A DNA stretch of 64,000 nucleotides from Photobacterium sp. DA100 (GCF_029223585.1 NZ_CP119423.1:434001-498000); one strand, 5' to 3'. Positions 1 to 9,881 are shown, counted from the first letter of the stretch. Program-made: numbers and translations. Notes: generated by a model not told the origin, from the sequence alone.

Positions 1-52
1 CTGCATATATTCAATTTTATACCAATGTGAAGAAAGCATCACTTTGCGGTAT

Positions 53-766
53 TTACTGGTTGAATTTTATGCGGCGGTCAATGTAGAGCTCCGTTGGAGT
101 CAATACCGCCTTGTAACACAGGATCTCTACGCCAGCCCGCTCTGCTTGTTGAATTAATGAAAAGTAATCCGGGTCTATATGGTGCGCCGCAGATACTTTT
201 TCAATCCCCGAATGTAAAATTGCGAAAAAAAGTATGGCACGCTCACCATTTTGTGCCACCTCAATTAGTTCCCTAAGGTGCTTTTGCCCCCGGGGGGTGA
301 CGGCATCCGGGAAATACCCTTGCCCTTCCTTTCCCTGATCCAGCAGGGTGACACTTTTTACCTCGATGTAGCAGTCTGGTTTGTGCCCATCTTGTAACAA
401 AATATCTATCCTACTGTTTTCACTACCATACTTAACTTCTGTACGAAGTGACGAATAGCCTTCCAATTCTGTGATGACATTCTTGTTAATCGCCTCTACC
501 ACCAGCCGATTGGCCTGGGCGGTGTTGACACAAATGCTATGTCCTTGCGGTGTCTGTGATAATTCCCAGCTGTACGGGTATTTGCGCTTCGGGTTGTCCG
601 AGGTCGAATACCACACCGTATTGCCCGGCTCTGCGCATCCGGTCATGGCCCCGGTATTGGCGCAGTGGATGGTGGTGATTGAGCCGTCGGGCAGGGTGAT
701 GTCGGCTAGAAACCGCTTGTAGCGCTTGATCAGGGTCGCAGGTTGCAGTGGCGGGGTGAAATTCAT
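53..766 (-). CDS. sfsA: SfsA, sugar fermentation stimulation / DNA-binding nuclease-fold protein
   Basis: 237 residues, close to the roughly 234 of enterobacterial SfsA. The protein begins [20 protein letters not shown]. It carries the family hallmarks [11 protein letters not shown] near residues 35-45 and [10 protein letters not shown] near 135, where the acidic and lysine residues of a PD-(D/E)XK-like fold sit. An upstream in-frame ATG at 811 would add 15 residues. The start at 766 is preferred because it has a good AAGGACAAGG ribosome site and matches the family N-terminus. It lies 17 bp after thpR on the same strand, so the two are probably co-transcribed. In relatives dksA follows; here the window ends. 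The biochemical role of the family is poorly settled, so identity is sure but function is not. Confidence 0.93.
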   Translation of the reverse strand: MNFTPPLQPATLIKRYKRFLADITLPDGSITTIHCANTGAMTGCAEPGNTVWYSTSDNPKRKYPYSWELSQTPQGHSICVNTAQANRLVVEAINKNVITELEGYSSLRTEVKYGSENSRIDILLQDGHKPDCYIEVKSVTLLDQGKEGQGYFPDAVTPRGQKHLRELIEVAQNGERAILFFAILHSGIEKVSAAHHIDPDYFSLIQQAERAGVEILCYKAVLTPTELYIDRRIKFNQ

Positions 767-783
767 GCCTTGTCCTTTGGTTG

Positions 784-1341
784 TTATTGCTGGCGGCTGC
801 CGAGGGGCCATTGGTCAATCCTGTGGTACTGGACGCCTTGGCGGCCGTCATGGCTGACTGGCTTGGAAATATACAGGCCAAAGTGTTTGAAGTGAAAATC
901 TATTTTGTCGAATGCCGGTAGTCGTTCCGGGCGCCTGGCGACAGACTTGGCGAGGGTGATATGGGGCTTGTACGGGCGGGATTCCTGCTCCAGGCCGCAA
1001 TCTATGGCGAGGGAGCTTAGCTGCTGGGCCAGTGCCAGTAATGGCTGGGGGGGCCGTTCGGGGGCTAGCCATATGACCTTGCTGCGCTTCCAGTAGCCGA
1101 GCGTGGTCAGCTGTAATGAAAAGGGCGGGGGAGGTGCTAGCTGCTTGGCGGCGGCGACAATGGTATTGGTCTGCTCGTCAGTGACCATGCCGAGGAAAGC
1201 CAGGGTAATATGCAGGTTGTCCGCGGCGACCGGTCGGCCGAACTGGCCACATTGCGATGAGAGGCGGGCAAGGCGGTGAAAGGCTTCGCAGTGGCTAGCG
1301 GGCGATAATGCAAAGAACAGGCGCTGCTTTTTCTCTTTCAT
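784..1341 (-). CDS. thpR: RNA 2',3'-cyclic phosphodiesterase ThpR (LigT family)
   Basis: 185 residues. Two HxT motifs of the 2H phosphoesterase superfamily are visible: HITLAFLG in the N-terminal half and HITLAK near residue 130. They form the catalytic pair that opens 2',3'-cyclic phosphates to 2'-phosphates. Older annotation calls this family 2'-5' RNA ligase. An upstream in-frame ATG at 1461 would add 40 residues with no family similarity, so the ATG at 1341 ([14 protein letters not shown]) was chosen. Its ribosome site is weak. It sits between sfsA (17 bp downstream) and the divergent hrpB, an arrangement common in vibrios. Confidence 0.92.
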   Translation of the reverse strand: MKEKKQRLFFALSPASHCEAFHRLARLSSQCGQFGRPVAADNLHITLAFLGMVTDEQTNTIVAAAKQLAPPPPFSLQLTTLGYWKRSKVIWLAPERPPQPLLALAQQLSSLAIDCGLEQESRPYKPHITLAKSVARRPERLPAFDKIDFHFKHFGLYISKPVSHDGRQGVQYHRIDQWPLGSRQQ

Positions 1342-1491
1342 GGGGTGATACCAAAAATGAGCAATATTCCGGCCTATCCGCGAGAATAAAAAGGGATAGG
1401 AACTAGGTGGTGGATTGCCAGTGTATTCATATCCATCAAAATCAAGCGGTATGAGGTACAATGGTCAAGCCTAAATTGAATATGACACAAG

Positions 1492-3966
1492 GTGTTTCCA
1501 TTGTCACAGCTGCCTATTGATGATGTGCTTCCTGCACTGCTGACCCAACTAGATGCCCGCTCGCAACTGATCCTCAAAGCCCCGCCCGGTGCCGGTAAGT
1601 CGACCCGCTTGCCTCTGGTGCTACTGCAGCAGGGAGCGGTCACGGGCAAAATAGTGATGCTGGAGCCGCGTCGTCTGGCGGCAAGGAATATTGCCCGCTA
1701 CCTGGCCTCCCAGCTGGGTGAGCAGGTGGGGGACACTGTCGGCCTTAGGATCAGGGGAGAGACCCGCGTCAGCAGCCAGACCAAACTTGAAATCGTCACC
1801 GAAGGGGTCATGACCCGGATGTTGCAGCAGGATCCCGAGCTGGCGGGGATTGAGCTGCTGATCTTCGATGAATTCCACGAGCGCAGTATCCATGCCGATA
1901 CGTCGCTGGCGCTGGCATTGGAGGTACAGGAAGCGCTGCGCGATGATCTCAAGCTGCTGGTGATGTCGGCGACGCTGGATGCTGATGCTCTGACCGGGTT
2001 ATTACCTGAGGCAGGCTATATCGAGTCTGAAGGGCGTAGCTTCCCGGTTGAATTACGCTACAAGAAGCTGACGGACAATACCCAAATTATCGAAGCGGCT
2101 GCAAGGGAGATTGTGACGCTGCTGTCCCTGGAGTCGGGCTCCATGCTGGTTTTCTTGCCGGGAGCAGGGGAGATCCGCCGCCTGGCCGAGCAGCTTGATG
2201 GCAACCTCGGTGGCGATGTGCTGGTGTGTCCGCTATATGGCCAGTTGACGGGAAGCCAGCAACAGCAAGCTATTACACCGGCACCGAAAGGCAAGCGTAA
2301 GGTGGTGTTGGCGACAAATATTGCCGAAACCAGTTTGACCATCGAAGGGATCAGGATGGTAGTGGACTGCGGGCTGGAGCGTATTGCCCAGTGGGATCCG
2401 AAAACCGGGATCAGCCGTTTGGAATCGGTACGTATCGCCCGCTCTTCTGCTGAGCAGCGTGCTGGCCGAGCCGGCCGTTTGGAGCCGGGGATCTGCCTGC
2501 GCTTGTACAGTGAGGAGATGTTGGCGCGTCAGCCGGCCACACCGCAACCTGAGATCTTGCGTGCTGATCTCACCTCGCTGGCGATGGAATTGGCTCAATG
2601 GGGCTGCCAGTCCGCCGCGGATCTGCACTGGTTGGACTTGCCGCCTGAACCTGCCCTGAAGCAAGCCCATGCGCTACTGGTCGGCCTGGGCGCAATGGAT
2701 GAGGCCGGTCGGTTGACCGAGATGGGCAGTGCGATACAGACGCTGGGCGTCGAGCCTCGCCATGCCGCGATGCTGCTGATGGCCCAAAAGCACGGTCACA
2801 AGGCCATGGCCACTGCAGCGCTACTGGTTGCCTTGCTGGAAGAGCCGCCAAGGGGCAACAACAATCCGGATTTACACTTCCAGCTCAACCTCATCGAAAG
2901 TGGTAAGCAATCGCGTAGCAAGGCCTACCAGCAACGGGCCTCGCAGCATTTGGCGAAACTGGGCGCCAATAAGGTGGCTATCTGCATCGCAAGCGAGTGG
3001 ATTGCCCCTTTGCTGGCGGCAGGCTTCCCGGATCGCATCGCCCTGTCTCGCGGCAAAGACAGCCGTTATCAGCTCGCCAATGGCCAAGGTGCGATGATGA
3101 TGCCGGATGAGCCGCTGGCGGACGAAGAGCTGTTGGTGGTGGCCGATATTGTCAAGACTCGCCAGGGGGACAGCCGGATCTTCTCCGCGGTACCGGCCCA
3201 ACTGACCGAGTTGCAGCGGGCCTTGCCTCATCTGTTTAGGTGGCGGGAATGGCTGGACTGGGATGACAAGAAAGGCCGCCTGAGTGCAGAGAAGCATTTG
3301 TGCTGCGGTAAGCTGGTACTCGAGCGCCAGCCGATGGGCGAGCCTGAACCGGCCAAGGCTAGCGAAGCTTTGCTCAATGCAGTACAGCGCAAGGGACTGG
3401 CGCTTTTGCCGTGGAGCAAGTCAGCAGAGGGGCTGTTGAGCCGTGCCCGCTGTGCTATTGAATGGCTGCCTGAGCTGGCGCTACCGGCGATGGATGATGA
3501 TGCTCTGCTGGAGGATGCTGAGGCGTGGTTGCTGCCCTATATGAACGGGATGAAAACCCTCAAGGCGCTGGAGCGGCTTGATTTGGTGGCGGCATTGGAA
3601 GCCAGGCTGGGATGGGATAAAAAGCAGAAGCTCGATGAGGCGTTGCCCACCCATTACACTGTGCCGACAGGGTCGCGTTATGCGATTCGCTACCAGCCCG
3701 GGCAATACCCGGTATTGGCTGTCAAGCTGCAGGAAATGTTTGGCGAGAAGAGCTCGCCAATGATTGCCAATGGTAAGGTGGCAGTGGTACTGGAGTTGCT
3801 GTCGCCGGCACAGCGGCCATTGCAGATCACCCGTGACTTGGCCGCTTTTTGGCAGGGATCTTACCGTGAGGTGCAAAAAGAGATGAAAGGGCGTTACCCT
3901 AAACACCCTTGGCCGGATGATCCGGCCAGCCATGCGCCGACCAAAAAAACGAAAAAATACATGTAG
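1492..3966 (+). CDS. hrpB: HrpB, DEAH-box-type ATP-dependent RNA helicase
   Basis: 824 residues, the usual length of HrpB. Walker A is APPGAGKST at residues 30-38 and the DEAH-equivalent box is DEFH at 126-129. The SAT motif (VMSATLD) and the QRAGRAGR motif VI follow. The C-terminal HrpB-specific domain ends in the conserved YPKHPWPDDP. The start given is GTG at 1492; TTG at 1501 is an equally plausible start by comparison with the E. coli N-terminus. HrpB is a non-essential helicase of unclear substrate in proteobacteria. It is transcribed divergently from thpR and lies 12 bp before mrcB, so the two are likely one transcript. Confidence 0.95.
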   Translation: MFPLSQLPIDDVLPALLTQLDARSQLILKAPPGAGKSTRLPLVLLQQGAVTGKIVMLEPRRLAARNIARYLASQLGEQVGDTVGLRIRGETRVSSQTKLEIVTEGVMTRMLQQDPELAGIELLIFDEFHERSIHADTSLALALEVQEALRDDLKLLVMSATLDADALTGLLPEAGYIESEGRSFPVELRYKKLTDNTQIIEAAAREIVTLLSLESGSMLVFLPGAGEIRRLAEQLDGNLGGDVLVCPLYGQLTGSQQQQAITPAPKGKRKVVLATNIAETSLTIEGIRMVVDCGLERIAQWDPKTGISRLESVRIARSSAEQRAGRAGRLEPGICLRLYSEEMLARQPATPQPEILRADLTSLAMELAQWGCQSAADLHWLDLPPEPALKQAHALLVGLGAMDEAGRLTEMGSAIQTLGVEPRHAAMLLMAQKHGHKAMATAALLVALLEEPPRGNNNPDLHFQLNLIESGKQSRSKAYQQRASQHLAKLGANKVAICIASEWIAPLLAAGFPDRIALSRGKDSRYQLANGQGAMMMPDEPLADEELLVVADIVKTRQGDSRIFSAVPAQLTELQRALPHLFRWREWLDWDDKKGRLSAEKHLCCGKLVLERQPMGEPEPAKASEALLNAVQRKGLALLPWSKSAEGLLSRARCAIEWLPELALPAMDDDALLEDAEAWLLPYMNGMKTLKALERLDLVAALEARLGWDKKQKLDEALPTHYTVPTGSRYAIRYQPGQYPVLAVKLQEMFGEKSSPMIANGKVAVVLELLSPAQRPLQITRDLAAFWQGSYREVQKEMKGRYPKHPWPDDPASHAPTKKTKKYM

Positions 3967-3978
3967 AAACAGAAGATC

Positions 3979-6450
3979 ATGATGACAGAGCAAGCAAGGC
4001 GTTCGGTGGCTTCTGCCTCTAAACTGCAGGCCGCCAAAAAGCCCGCCGCCGGCAAGGATGATACCAAAAAGCCGATTCGTAAGCGCAAACCGGCGGCAGC
4101 AAGCAAAACTAAGGCGGCCGCCAAGAAGCGGCCGGCCAAGTCGGCCCGAGGCCGCAAGAAGAGCCCTAAAGGGAAGCGACAGGGCCTGCCGGGCTGGTTC
4201 AAGTGGCTGCTTGGCTTCGGCCTGAAGTTATCCGTCGCAGTACTTGCGGTGCTGCTGGTGGTCGGGATCTATCTCGACAATATTGTTCGCGACCGTTTTG
4301 ATGGCCAGCTATGGAACCTGCCTGCCGTTGTCTACGGCCGGGTGCTGGATTTGCAGCCGGGACAGGCCATCAGCCTGAATGAAGTGCGCCGCGAGCTGGA
4401 TCTGCTGCAGTACCACAAGGTGCGGACACCGCAGCGCAATGGGGAGTATTCGTCGTCAACAACCCGGATAGAGCTGATCCGCCGCCCGTTTGAGTTTGCT
4501 GATGGTCCGGAAGGCGCCCGGCATATTATGCTGACCTTTGAGGGCAGTGAACTCAAGAGCATCCAGGAAGCGGGCTCCAAGCGGCAGCTAGGCTACCTGC
4601 GTATTGAGCCGAAGATGCTGGGGATGCTGGAAACGGGGGAGAGTGAGCAGCGCCTTTTCTTGCCGCGCGAGCAGTTCCCCGAGGTCTTAGTCGATGCTTT
4701 GCTGGTTACCGAAGACCGCGATTTCTACCACCATGACGGGGTCTCGCCGTTGGCGATTGCCAGGGCAATGGTAGTCAACCTCAAGGCGGGCAGAACCGTG
4801 CAGGGAGGCAGTACCCTGACCCAGCAGCTTGCCAAAAATATGTTCCTGAGCCGCGAGCGTTCGTTGTGGCGAAAGATCCGGGAAGCCTACATCGCTATTA
4901 TTATTGATTACCGCTACAGCAAAGATCAGATCCTCGAAGCTTATCTCAATGAGATCTATCTGGGGCAAAATGGCGGCAAGGAAATCCATGGCTTTGGGCT
5001 GGGGGCAAGGCTGTATTTCGGCCGCCCGCTGCAGGAGCTTCGGATCGACCAGCAGGCGTTGCTGGTGGCCATGGCGAAAGGCCCTTCCTACTACAACCCG
5101 TGGCGTAACCCCGAGCGGGCCAAGCAACGCCGGGACTTGGTGCTGAGGCTGATGATGGACAGCGGGATCTTGTCCGGCCAAGATTATGAGTTGGCCGCTT
5201 CACGACCGCTGGATGTGCAGGCGAGCCCGATGATCGCCCGCCGCCAGCCGGCCTATTTCCAGCAACTCCAGCGTGAGCTCAAGCTGCGGGTGGGCAAAAA
5301 CTATTCTCCGGGTGTTGGCTTGCGGATCTTCAGTACCTTGGATCCCCTGTCGCAGAAAGAAGCGGAAGAGGCGATTGTCAGTATGGTGCCGAAGCTCAGG
5401 CAGAAGGCGGGGGTAGGGCTTGAAACGGCACTGGTGGCTGCTGATCGCAGAACCGGTGAGATCAGGGCGATGATCGGCGGCAGCAATCCGGGCTATGCCG
5501 GTTTTAACCGCGCTTTGGATGCCAGCCGACAGATAGGATCTCTGGTCAAGCCGGCGGTATACCTGGCGGCTTTGCGCCATCCAGATCAATTCACGCTAGC
5601 AACCACGGTCGAAGATAAGCCGATCATGCTAAGTGGCAGCAAGGGGAAAAGCTGGCAGCCACGCAACTACGATCGCAAGTTCCGCGGCGAAGTCCCTCTC
5701 TACTATGCGCTGGCCAAGTCACTCAATGTTCCAACCGTTAATCTGGGCATGCAGGTTGGGCTCAATGAGGTGATTGATACCATGGTGGACTTGGGGGTTG
5801 ACCGCGGGGAGGTACCCAAACTGCCATCTATCTTGCTTGGGGCTTTCACCCTGACGCCGTTTGAAGTGACCCAGATGTACCAGTCGGTTGCCAGTGGTGG
5901 TATGAGAGCCGAGCTCACTGCATTGAGGTCGGTGGTCGACCAACAGGGCAACCAGTTATACCAGTGGATGCCCCGAGCCAGTCAGGTGGTGCCCGAGCAG
6001 GCTGCCTGGTTGACGACCTACGGGATGAAAAATGTGGTCTCGCAGGGAACCGCTCGGTTCCTACAGCCTCAGTTTGGCTGGGCTGCATTGGCTGGGAAAA
6101 CCGGTACGACAGACAAGAATCGTGACAGCTGGTATGTCGGTGCCGATGGCCGTGAAGTGGTTACGGTATGGGTCGGCCGGGATGACAATACACCAGTTAA
6201 CCTGACGGGCTCTGCTGGGGCGCTGCGCCTGTATGGCGACTACCTCAATCGCCGTCAGCCGGAGCGCTTGGCACTGCCATGGCCGCAGCAGTTAACAACG
6301 GCCAAGTTCAGCCAGATGCCAAATGGCACCTTGGTGAGGGACTGTGCTGGGCAGCACTCTCTGCCGATGTGGGACCAGGACGGTTCCGTCAAGGGCTACT
6401 GTGACGGTAGCAAGCCCGCAGGCTGGATCAAAGAGATGTTCAGCTGGTAA
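3979..6450 (+). CDS. mrcB: Penicillin-binding protein 1B, bifunctional transglycosylase/transpeptidase
   Basis: 823 residues. A Lys/Ala-rich cytoplasmic tail (1-70) is followed by one membrane segment (about 75-98), a UB2H-type region (about 110-200), the GT51 glycosyltransferase with catalytic Glu in EDRDFYHHDG (245-254) and GGSTLTQQL, and the transpeptidase with SLVK (521-524, acyl-Ser 521), SLN (581-583) and KTG (707-709). It polymerises and cross-links peptidoglycan at the inner membrane. The UB2H domain is the docking site of the outer-membrane activator LpoB in enterobacteria; vibrios use other activators, and no lpo gene is adjacent. Two tandem ATGs (3979, 3982) are possible starts. 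A strong terminator follows. Confidence 0.97.
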   Translation: MMTEQARRSVASASKLQAAKKPAAGKDDTKKPIRKRKPAAASKTKAAAKKRPAKSARGRKKSPKGKRQGLPGWFKWLLGFGLKLSVAVLAVLLVVGIYLDNIVRDRFDGQLWNLPAVVYGRVLDLQPGQAISLNEVRRELDLLQYHKVRTPQRNGEYSSSTTRIELIRRPFEFADGPEGARHIMLTFEGSELKSIQEAGSKRQLGYLRIEPKMLGMLETGESEQRLFLPREQFPEVLVDALLVTEDRDFYHHDGVSPLAIARAMVVNLKAGRTVQGGSTLTQQLAKNMFLSRERSLWRKIREAYIAIIIDYRYSKDQILEAYLNEIYLGQNGGKEIHGFGLGARLYFGRPLQELRIDQQALLVAMAKGPSYYNPWRNPERAKQRRDLVLRLMMDSGILSGQDYELAASRPLDVQASPMIARRQPAYFQQLQRELKLRVGKNYSPGVGLRIFSTLDPLSQKEAEEAIVSMVPKLRQKAGVGLETALVAADRRTGEIRAMIGGSNPGYAGFNRALDASRQIGSLVKPAVYLAALRHPDQFTLATTVEDKPIMLSGSKGKSWQPRNYDRKFRGEVPLYYALAKSLNVPTVNLGMQVGLNEVIDTMVDLGVDRGEVPKLPSILLGAFTLTPFEVTQMYQSVASGGMRAELTALRSVVDQQGNQLYQWMPRASQVVPEQAAWLTTYGMKNVVSQGTARFLQPQFGWAALAGKTGTTDKNRDSWYVGADGREVVTVWVGRDDNTPVNLTGSAGALRLYGDYLNRRQPERLALPWPQQLTTAKFSQMPNGTLVRDCAGQHSLPMWDQDGSVKGYCDGSKPAGWIKEMFSW

Positions 6451-6472
6451 ATGAGATCGAGCGGTAATAAAC

Positions 6473-6498
6473 ACGCCCCTATTTGGGGCGTTCTTTTT
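6473..6498 (+). terminator. Rho-independent terminator of mrcB
   Basis: A 7-bp GC-rich stem ACGCCCC/GGGGCGT with a 5-nt loop is followed by TCTTTTT. It sits 20 bp after the mrcB stop. Confidence 0.85.
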
Positions 6499-6529
6499 AT
6501 CTGGGGGGACGATTTGGATATGGGCCAGG

Positions 6530-7786
6530 TTAGTCATCGGGATCGAAGTACAAGGAAATCCGGCTGCGGGGGTTAAGGTAGTCGTGGACTTTGTCCGGCA
6601 GCTTGCTGGGGTGGATCACCTGCTCGATGCGCAGGTGGCTTTCTTCCAAGTCGATGATCGGTGCCTCGTTGGAGGGGACCGTCGGGTCATAAAGCAAGAT
6701 ATTGGGTGTGAGGAGGCTTTCTGAGTTTACCGAGATAACCAGCCCCAGTTGCTGGTTTGACAGTTGCACCACACTGCCCGGCGGGTAGACCCCGAGCAAG
6801 CGGATTAGCAGGGCCAGGTAGTCATTGTTGTATTGTTCTTTCTTGTGCTTGAACAAGTAGGAGAGGGCGCTGTAGGGGATCCGTGCTTTGGCAGGATCCT
6901 GCGGATGGCACAGGTTGTCATAAGCATTGACTACCGCAACCAGTTGGGCCTTGGGATCGATTTGGTCTGCCGTGAGCCGGTTGGGATAGCCACTGCCATC
7001 AAGCAGTTCGTGGTGCTGATAAAGGATCGGTTTGGCCTGCTCGGTAAAGCTGTCTGACAAATTGGCCAAGTCAACGCTGTACCGAGGATGGAGCTTGAGG
7101 TAGTTCTCCTCCGGCTCGGTCAGCGGCGTGGTCTTGCGGGTAATGGCCGTTGGTACCTTCAATTTACCCATGTCATGGAACAGTGCCCCGATGGCAATGG
7201 TTTTGATATCTTGCCCCTCCATCCCGCATGAGCGGGCCAGCATCATTGACATGATGGCCACGTTGAGCGAATGGCTGTAGATATCTTCGTTATCGCTGCC
7301 TTCGTTCATCAGGTGAAGGGCGACGTTGTCGGTTTCAAGTAGGGCGTCTACCATCTCCTCAACCAGGCTCTCCGCTTCCTTGACGGCGGTAACCGGCCGG
7401 CTTTTGATTTTGCCGACAATCGAGCGCAGCTGTGCCACTGAGCGGTTGAAGTTTTTTTCACAACGCTGCAGCTTTCGCTTGTAGTTCTTGAGCTTCTCTA
7501 TGCGGCCCTGTTTCTCTTGCCATAGCTTTTCAGCCTGCTGGTCGAGAAAACGGCTTTCGTGCGCGCTGATAGCTTCCAGGGCATTGTCTGGGGCAAGAGG
7601 TTGGGTATCGCTTTTTTCTGGGATCAGGAAGACGTATTTGATTCCTAGGTTCTTGATCAGCCTGATTTGCTGGTTGTCTTTGATTTTGAAATGGTTGAGG
7701 AGAAAAGGGTGCTCGGTCCACTGTACTGGCAGCTTGATATAAAGGCCTTCGGTTAAGCGCTCTACTGATAGTTTGATACTGGCCAT
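6530..7786 (-). CDS. DUF3391 + HD-GYP domain protein, probable cyclic-di-GMP phosphodiesterase
   Basis: 418 residues. The N-terminal ~110 residues resemble the DUF3391 regulatory domain (MASIKLSVERLTEGLYIKLP). A charged helical stretch follows (85-130), then the HD-GYP domain. Metal-binding positions are intact: H172 (SHSLNV), HD 204-205 (LFHDMGKLKVP) and HHELLDGSGYP at 258-268, the canonical HD-GYP signature. The protein has no signal peptide and no membrane segment, so it is soluble. HD-GYP enzymes hydrolyse c-di-GMP to pGpG or GMP. Vibrios carry several paralogs of this architecture and the sequence does not say which one this is. It converges with mrcB. Confidence 0.9.
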   Translation of the reverse strand: MASIKLSVERLTEGLYIKLPVQWTEHPFLLNHFKIKDNQQIRLIKNLGIKYVFLIPEKSDTQPLAPDNALEAISAHESRFLDQQAEKLWQEKQGRIEKLKNYKRKLQRCEKNFNRSVAQLRSIVGKIKSRPVTAVKEAESLVEEMVDALLETDNVALHLMNEGSDNEDIYSHSLNVAIMSMMLARSCGMEGQDIKTIAIGALFHDMGKLKVPTAITRKTTPLTEPEENYLKLHPRYSVDLANLSDSFTEQAKPILYQHHELLDGSGYPNRLTADQIDPKAQLVAVVNAYDNLCHPQDPAKARIPYSALSYLFKHKKEQYNNDYLALLIRLLGVYPPGSVVQLSNQQLGLVISVNSESLLTPNILLYDPTVPSNEAPIIDLEESHLRIEQVIHPSKLPDKVHDYLNPRSRISLYFDPDD

Positions 7787-7928
7787 GGTGTCCGGTGCAA
7801 CCTGTTGATAATGAGGCTCAATTCTACCTAACCAGATTCATTTCCCAAATATGACAGAAGTTGCTTATTCTCTAGAGGCTAGAGGAAATACGGCCCCAGA
7901 TAAATAGACCCGGGGTAAACGACAGGCG

Positions 7929-7956
7929 AAAAAAAACCTCATCAAAGATGAGGTTT
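7929..7956 (-). terminator. Terminator of the first tRNA array
   Basis: On the minus strand a 9-bp stem AACCTCATC/GATGAGGTT with a TTT loop runs into eight consecutive T. It starts 8 nt after the last tRNA of the array. Confidence 0.9.
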
Positions 7957-7963
7957 CAAAGGA

Positions 7964-8039
<76 letters not shown>

Positions 8040-8082
8040 AATTTATTCTTATTATTCAAGCTAAGAAAGCTTAAATCGAAAG

Positions 8083-8158
8083 TGGCTCCCCCTGCAAGAC
8101 TTGAACTTGCGACATACGGATTAACAGTCCGCCGTTCTACCGACTGAACTAAGGGGGA
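8083..8158 (-). tRNA. tRNA-Asn (GTT), variant T-arm isodecoder
   Basis: 76 nt with encoded CCA and anticodon loop CTGTTAA (GTT). The T-arm is CAAG-TTCAAGT-CTTG instead of the CAGG-TTCGAGT-CCCG version of the other Asn genes, and the D-loop reads AGTCGG rather than AGTTGG. The same variant recurs at 9918. Confidence 0.97.
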
Positions 8159-8164
8159 ATTGTA

Positions 8165-8240
8165 TGGTGCCTCGAGGCGGAATCGAACCACCGACACGAG
8201 GATTTTCAATCCTCTGCTCTACCGACTGAGCTATCGAGGC
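8165..8240 (-). tRNA. tRNA-Phe (GAA)
   Basis: 76 nt with encoded CCA. The acceptor is GCCTCGA/TCGAGGC and the anticodon loop TTGAAAA gives GAA. Six nt separate it from the following Asn gene. Confidence 0.97.
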
Positions 8241-8267
8241 AAAAGTGCAGTCATAGGACTGACTTTT
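8241..8267 (-). other. Hairpin in the tRNA precursor spacer
   Basis: The Thr-Phe spacer contains an inverted repeat AAAAGT-(C/g)-CAGTC with a 4-nt loop, directly abutting the 5' end of the tRNA-Phe at 8165. An identical copy is at 10076-10102. It could be a processing signal or a weak internal terminator. Confidence 0.55.
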
Positions 8268-8301
8268 GCAAATGTTGTTTACACAACGCTTTGCTAAATA
8301 A

Positions 8302-8377
<76 letters not shown>

Positions 8378-8387
8378 ACACTAAAAG

Positions 8388-8463
8388 TGGCTCCCCCTGC
8401 GGGACTCGAACCTGCGACATACGGATTAACAGTCCGCCGTTCTACCAACTGAACTAAGGGGGA
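8388..8463 (-). tRNA. tRNA-Asn (GTT)
   Basis: 76 nt with encoded CCA. Anticodon GTT, standard T-arm CAGGTTCGAGTCCCG. Ten nt before the Thr gene. Confidence 0.97.
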
Positions 8464-8511
8464 ATTATCTTTTTACGTCATGTTGCTAATTTCAAGCACC
8501 ATAACTGAATA

Positions 8512-8587
8512 TGGTGCCTCGAGGCGGAATCGAACCACCGACACGAGGATTTTCAATCCTCTGCTCTACCGACTGAGCTATCGAGGC
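8512..8587 (-). tRNA. tRNA-Phe (GAA)
   Basis: 76 nt with encoded CCA, anticodon GAA, same sequence as the Phe gene at 8165. Confidence 0.97.
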
Positions 8588-8638
8588 AAAGCAAGAGCGG
8601 TTAAGACTCTGCTTCATCTTACCGAAGTAAGGAATAAA

Positions 8639-8714
<76 letters not shown>

Positions 8715-8724
8715 ACACTAAAAG

Positions 8725-8800
8725 TGGCTCCCCCTGCGGGACTCGAACCTGCGACATACGGATTAACAGTCCGCCGTTCTACCAACTGAACTAAGGGGGA
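8725..8800 (-). tRNA. tRNA-Asn (GTT)
   Basis: 76 nt with encoded CCA, anticodon GTT, standard T-arm as at 8388. Confidence 0.97.
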
Positions 8801-8845
8801 ATTATCTTTTAAATCATGTTGCTATCAAGCACCACAATATGAATA

Positions 8846-8921
8846 TGGTGCCTCGAGGCGGAATCGAACCACCGACACGAGGATTTTCAATCCTCTGCTC
8901 TACCGACTGAGCTATCGAGGC
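8846..8921 (-). tRNA. tRNA-Phe (GAA), first gene of array 1
   Basis: 76 nt with encoded CCA, anticodon GAA. First gene transcribed in the array; the stable-RNA promoter lies 10 nt upstream. Confidence 0.97.
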
Positions 8922-8931
8922 AACGGGGCGC

Positions 8932-8960
8932 ATTAAAAAGGTTTTCGGCCTTTGCGTCAA
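8932..8960 (-). promoter_or_regulatory. Stable-RNA promoter of tRNA array 1
   Basis: On the minus strand: -35 TTGACG, exactly 17-bp spacer, -10 TTTAAT, followed by a GC-rich discriminator (GCGCCCCG). This combination is typical of growth-rate and ppGpp-controlled rRNA/tRNA promoters. Confidence 0.85.
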
Positions 8961-9054
8961 TGGTTTTTTGATAAAAACACGCTGACTTTGCCTTTTTTGC
9001 ACTGATCGCTCGGTTTTTGAACTTATTGCTAACTCTATACGGCTTGCAGCACTG

Positions 9055-9687
9055 TTATTCGCTATCCAAAAGCGTGCGGTTTTCACGGTCAAGAGCACGC
9101 GAAAGAGCCGGGCGGCGGCTGACAAATTGGCGGTATTTTTCAAGTTTCAGCGGTAGCTTCTGATCAAACTTCACCGCCCAGTTAAGGGTATGAGCCAGCA
9201 AAATATCGGCCACGGCAGGAAAGTGCCCCAATAAGTACTCATCACTCTGAAGGCGAGCTTCTGCCACCTGCAGTGCCTTTTTGAACTCCCAGGCGGCGAC
9301 GGGCAGCATCTCAGGCAGGCGGATTGACTCGGGGAGGGCAAAGCGGTGTTTGCCCATGCTCCAAAGCGGCTGCTCCAATTCGGTAATGATATAGCTGATC
9401 CACTCATGGTGACTGGCGGACTCGGCGCTACCGGGTTCCGGTAGCCAGTGATGGCCATATTTTTCTGCTAGGTAGAGGCAAATGGCCGAGGATTCACAGA
9501 TGGTGATGCCATCATCAATCAAGCAGGGGACTTTCCCCTGTGGGTTGAGGGCAAGGAACTGGGGGGAGCGATGATCATTTTTGGCAAAATTCACCAAGCG
9601 GTAGTGCCAGTCGAGGCCGAGTTCTTCAAGTAGCCAAGAGACACGGAGAGAGCGGGTGCGCGGGTAGCCGTAAAGGGTGATCATCAT
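9055..9687 (-). CDS. Glutathione S-transferase family protein
   Basis: 210 residues. It has an N-terminal thioredoxin-like domain with the cis-Pro motif NPQGKVP (48-54) and the glutathione-binding ESSAI (65-69), then an all-helical C-terminal domain with a conserved N-capping segment (FPAVADILLAHTLNWA). Two adjacent ATGs (9687, 9684) follow an AAGGAAG ribosome site. The enzyme would conjugate or reduce substrates with glutathione in the cytosol; the substrate cannot be told. The gene stands alone between two tRNA arrays that are direct repeats of each other, so recombination between the repeats would delete it. Confidence 0.88.
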   Translation of the reverse strand: MMITLYGYPRTRSLRVSWLLEELGLDWHYRLVNFAKNDHRSPQFLALNPQGKVPCLIDDGITICESSAICLYLAEKYGHHWLPEPGSAESASHHEWISYIITELEQPLWSMGKHRFALPESIRLPEMLPVAAWEFKKALQVAEARLQSDEYLLGHFPAVADILLAHTLNWAVKFDQKLPLKLEKYRQFVSRRPALSRALDRENRTLLDSE

Positions 9688-9881
9688 TTCTTCCTTGGTT
9701 TTTATATTTTGTTGATATTAAAGTTAGCAAAAAATAGACGAACTGCAGGCTGGGCGTCAAAGTGCTGACACTGGCGGGAGACGAAAAGCGGCGTGAGATG
9801 AGCCCCCTGTTAGGCTTTCGTCGGGGACGCCCAGTCTTGGCTGTTTTTTCTGGAAGTGCTCAGGGATAAATCGCAGATACG

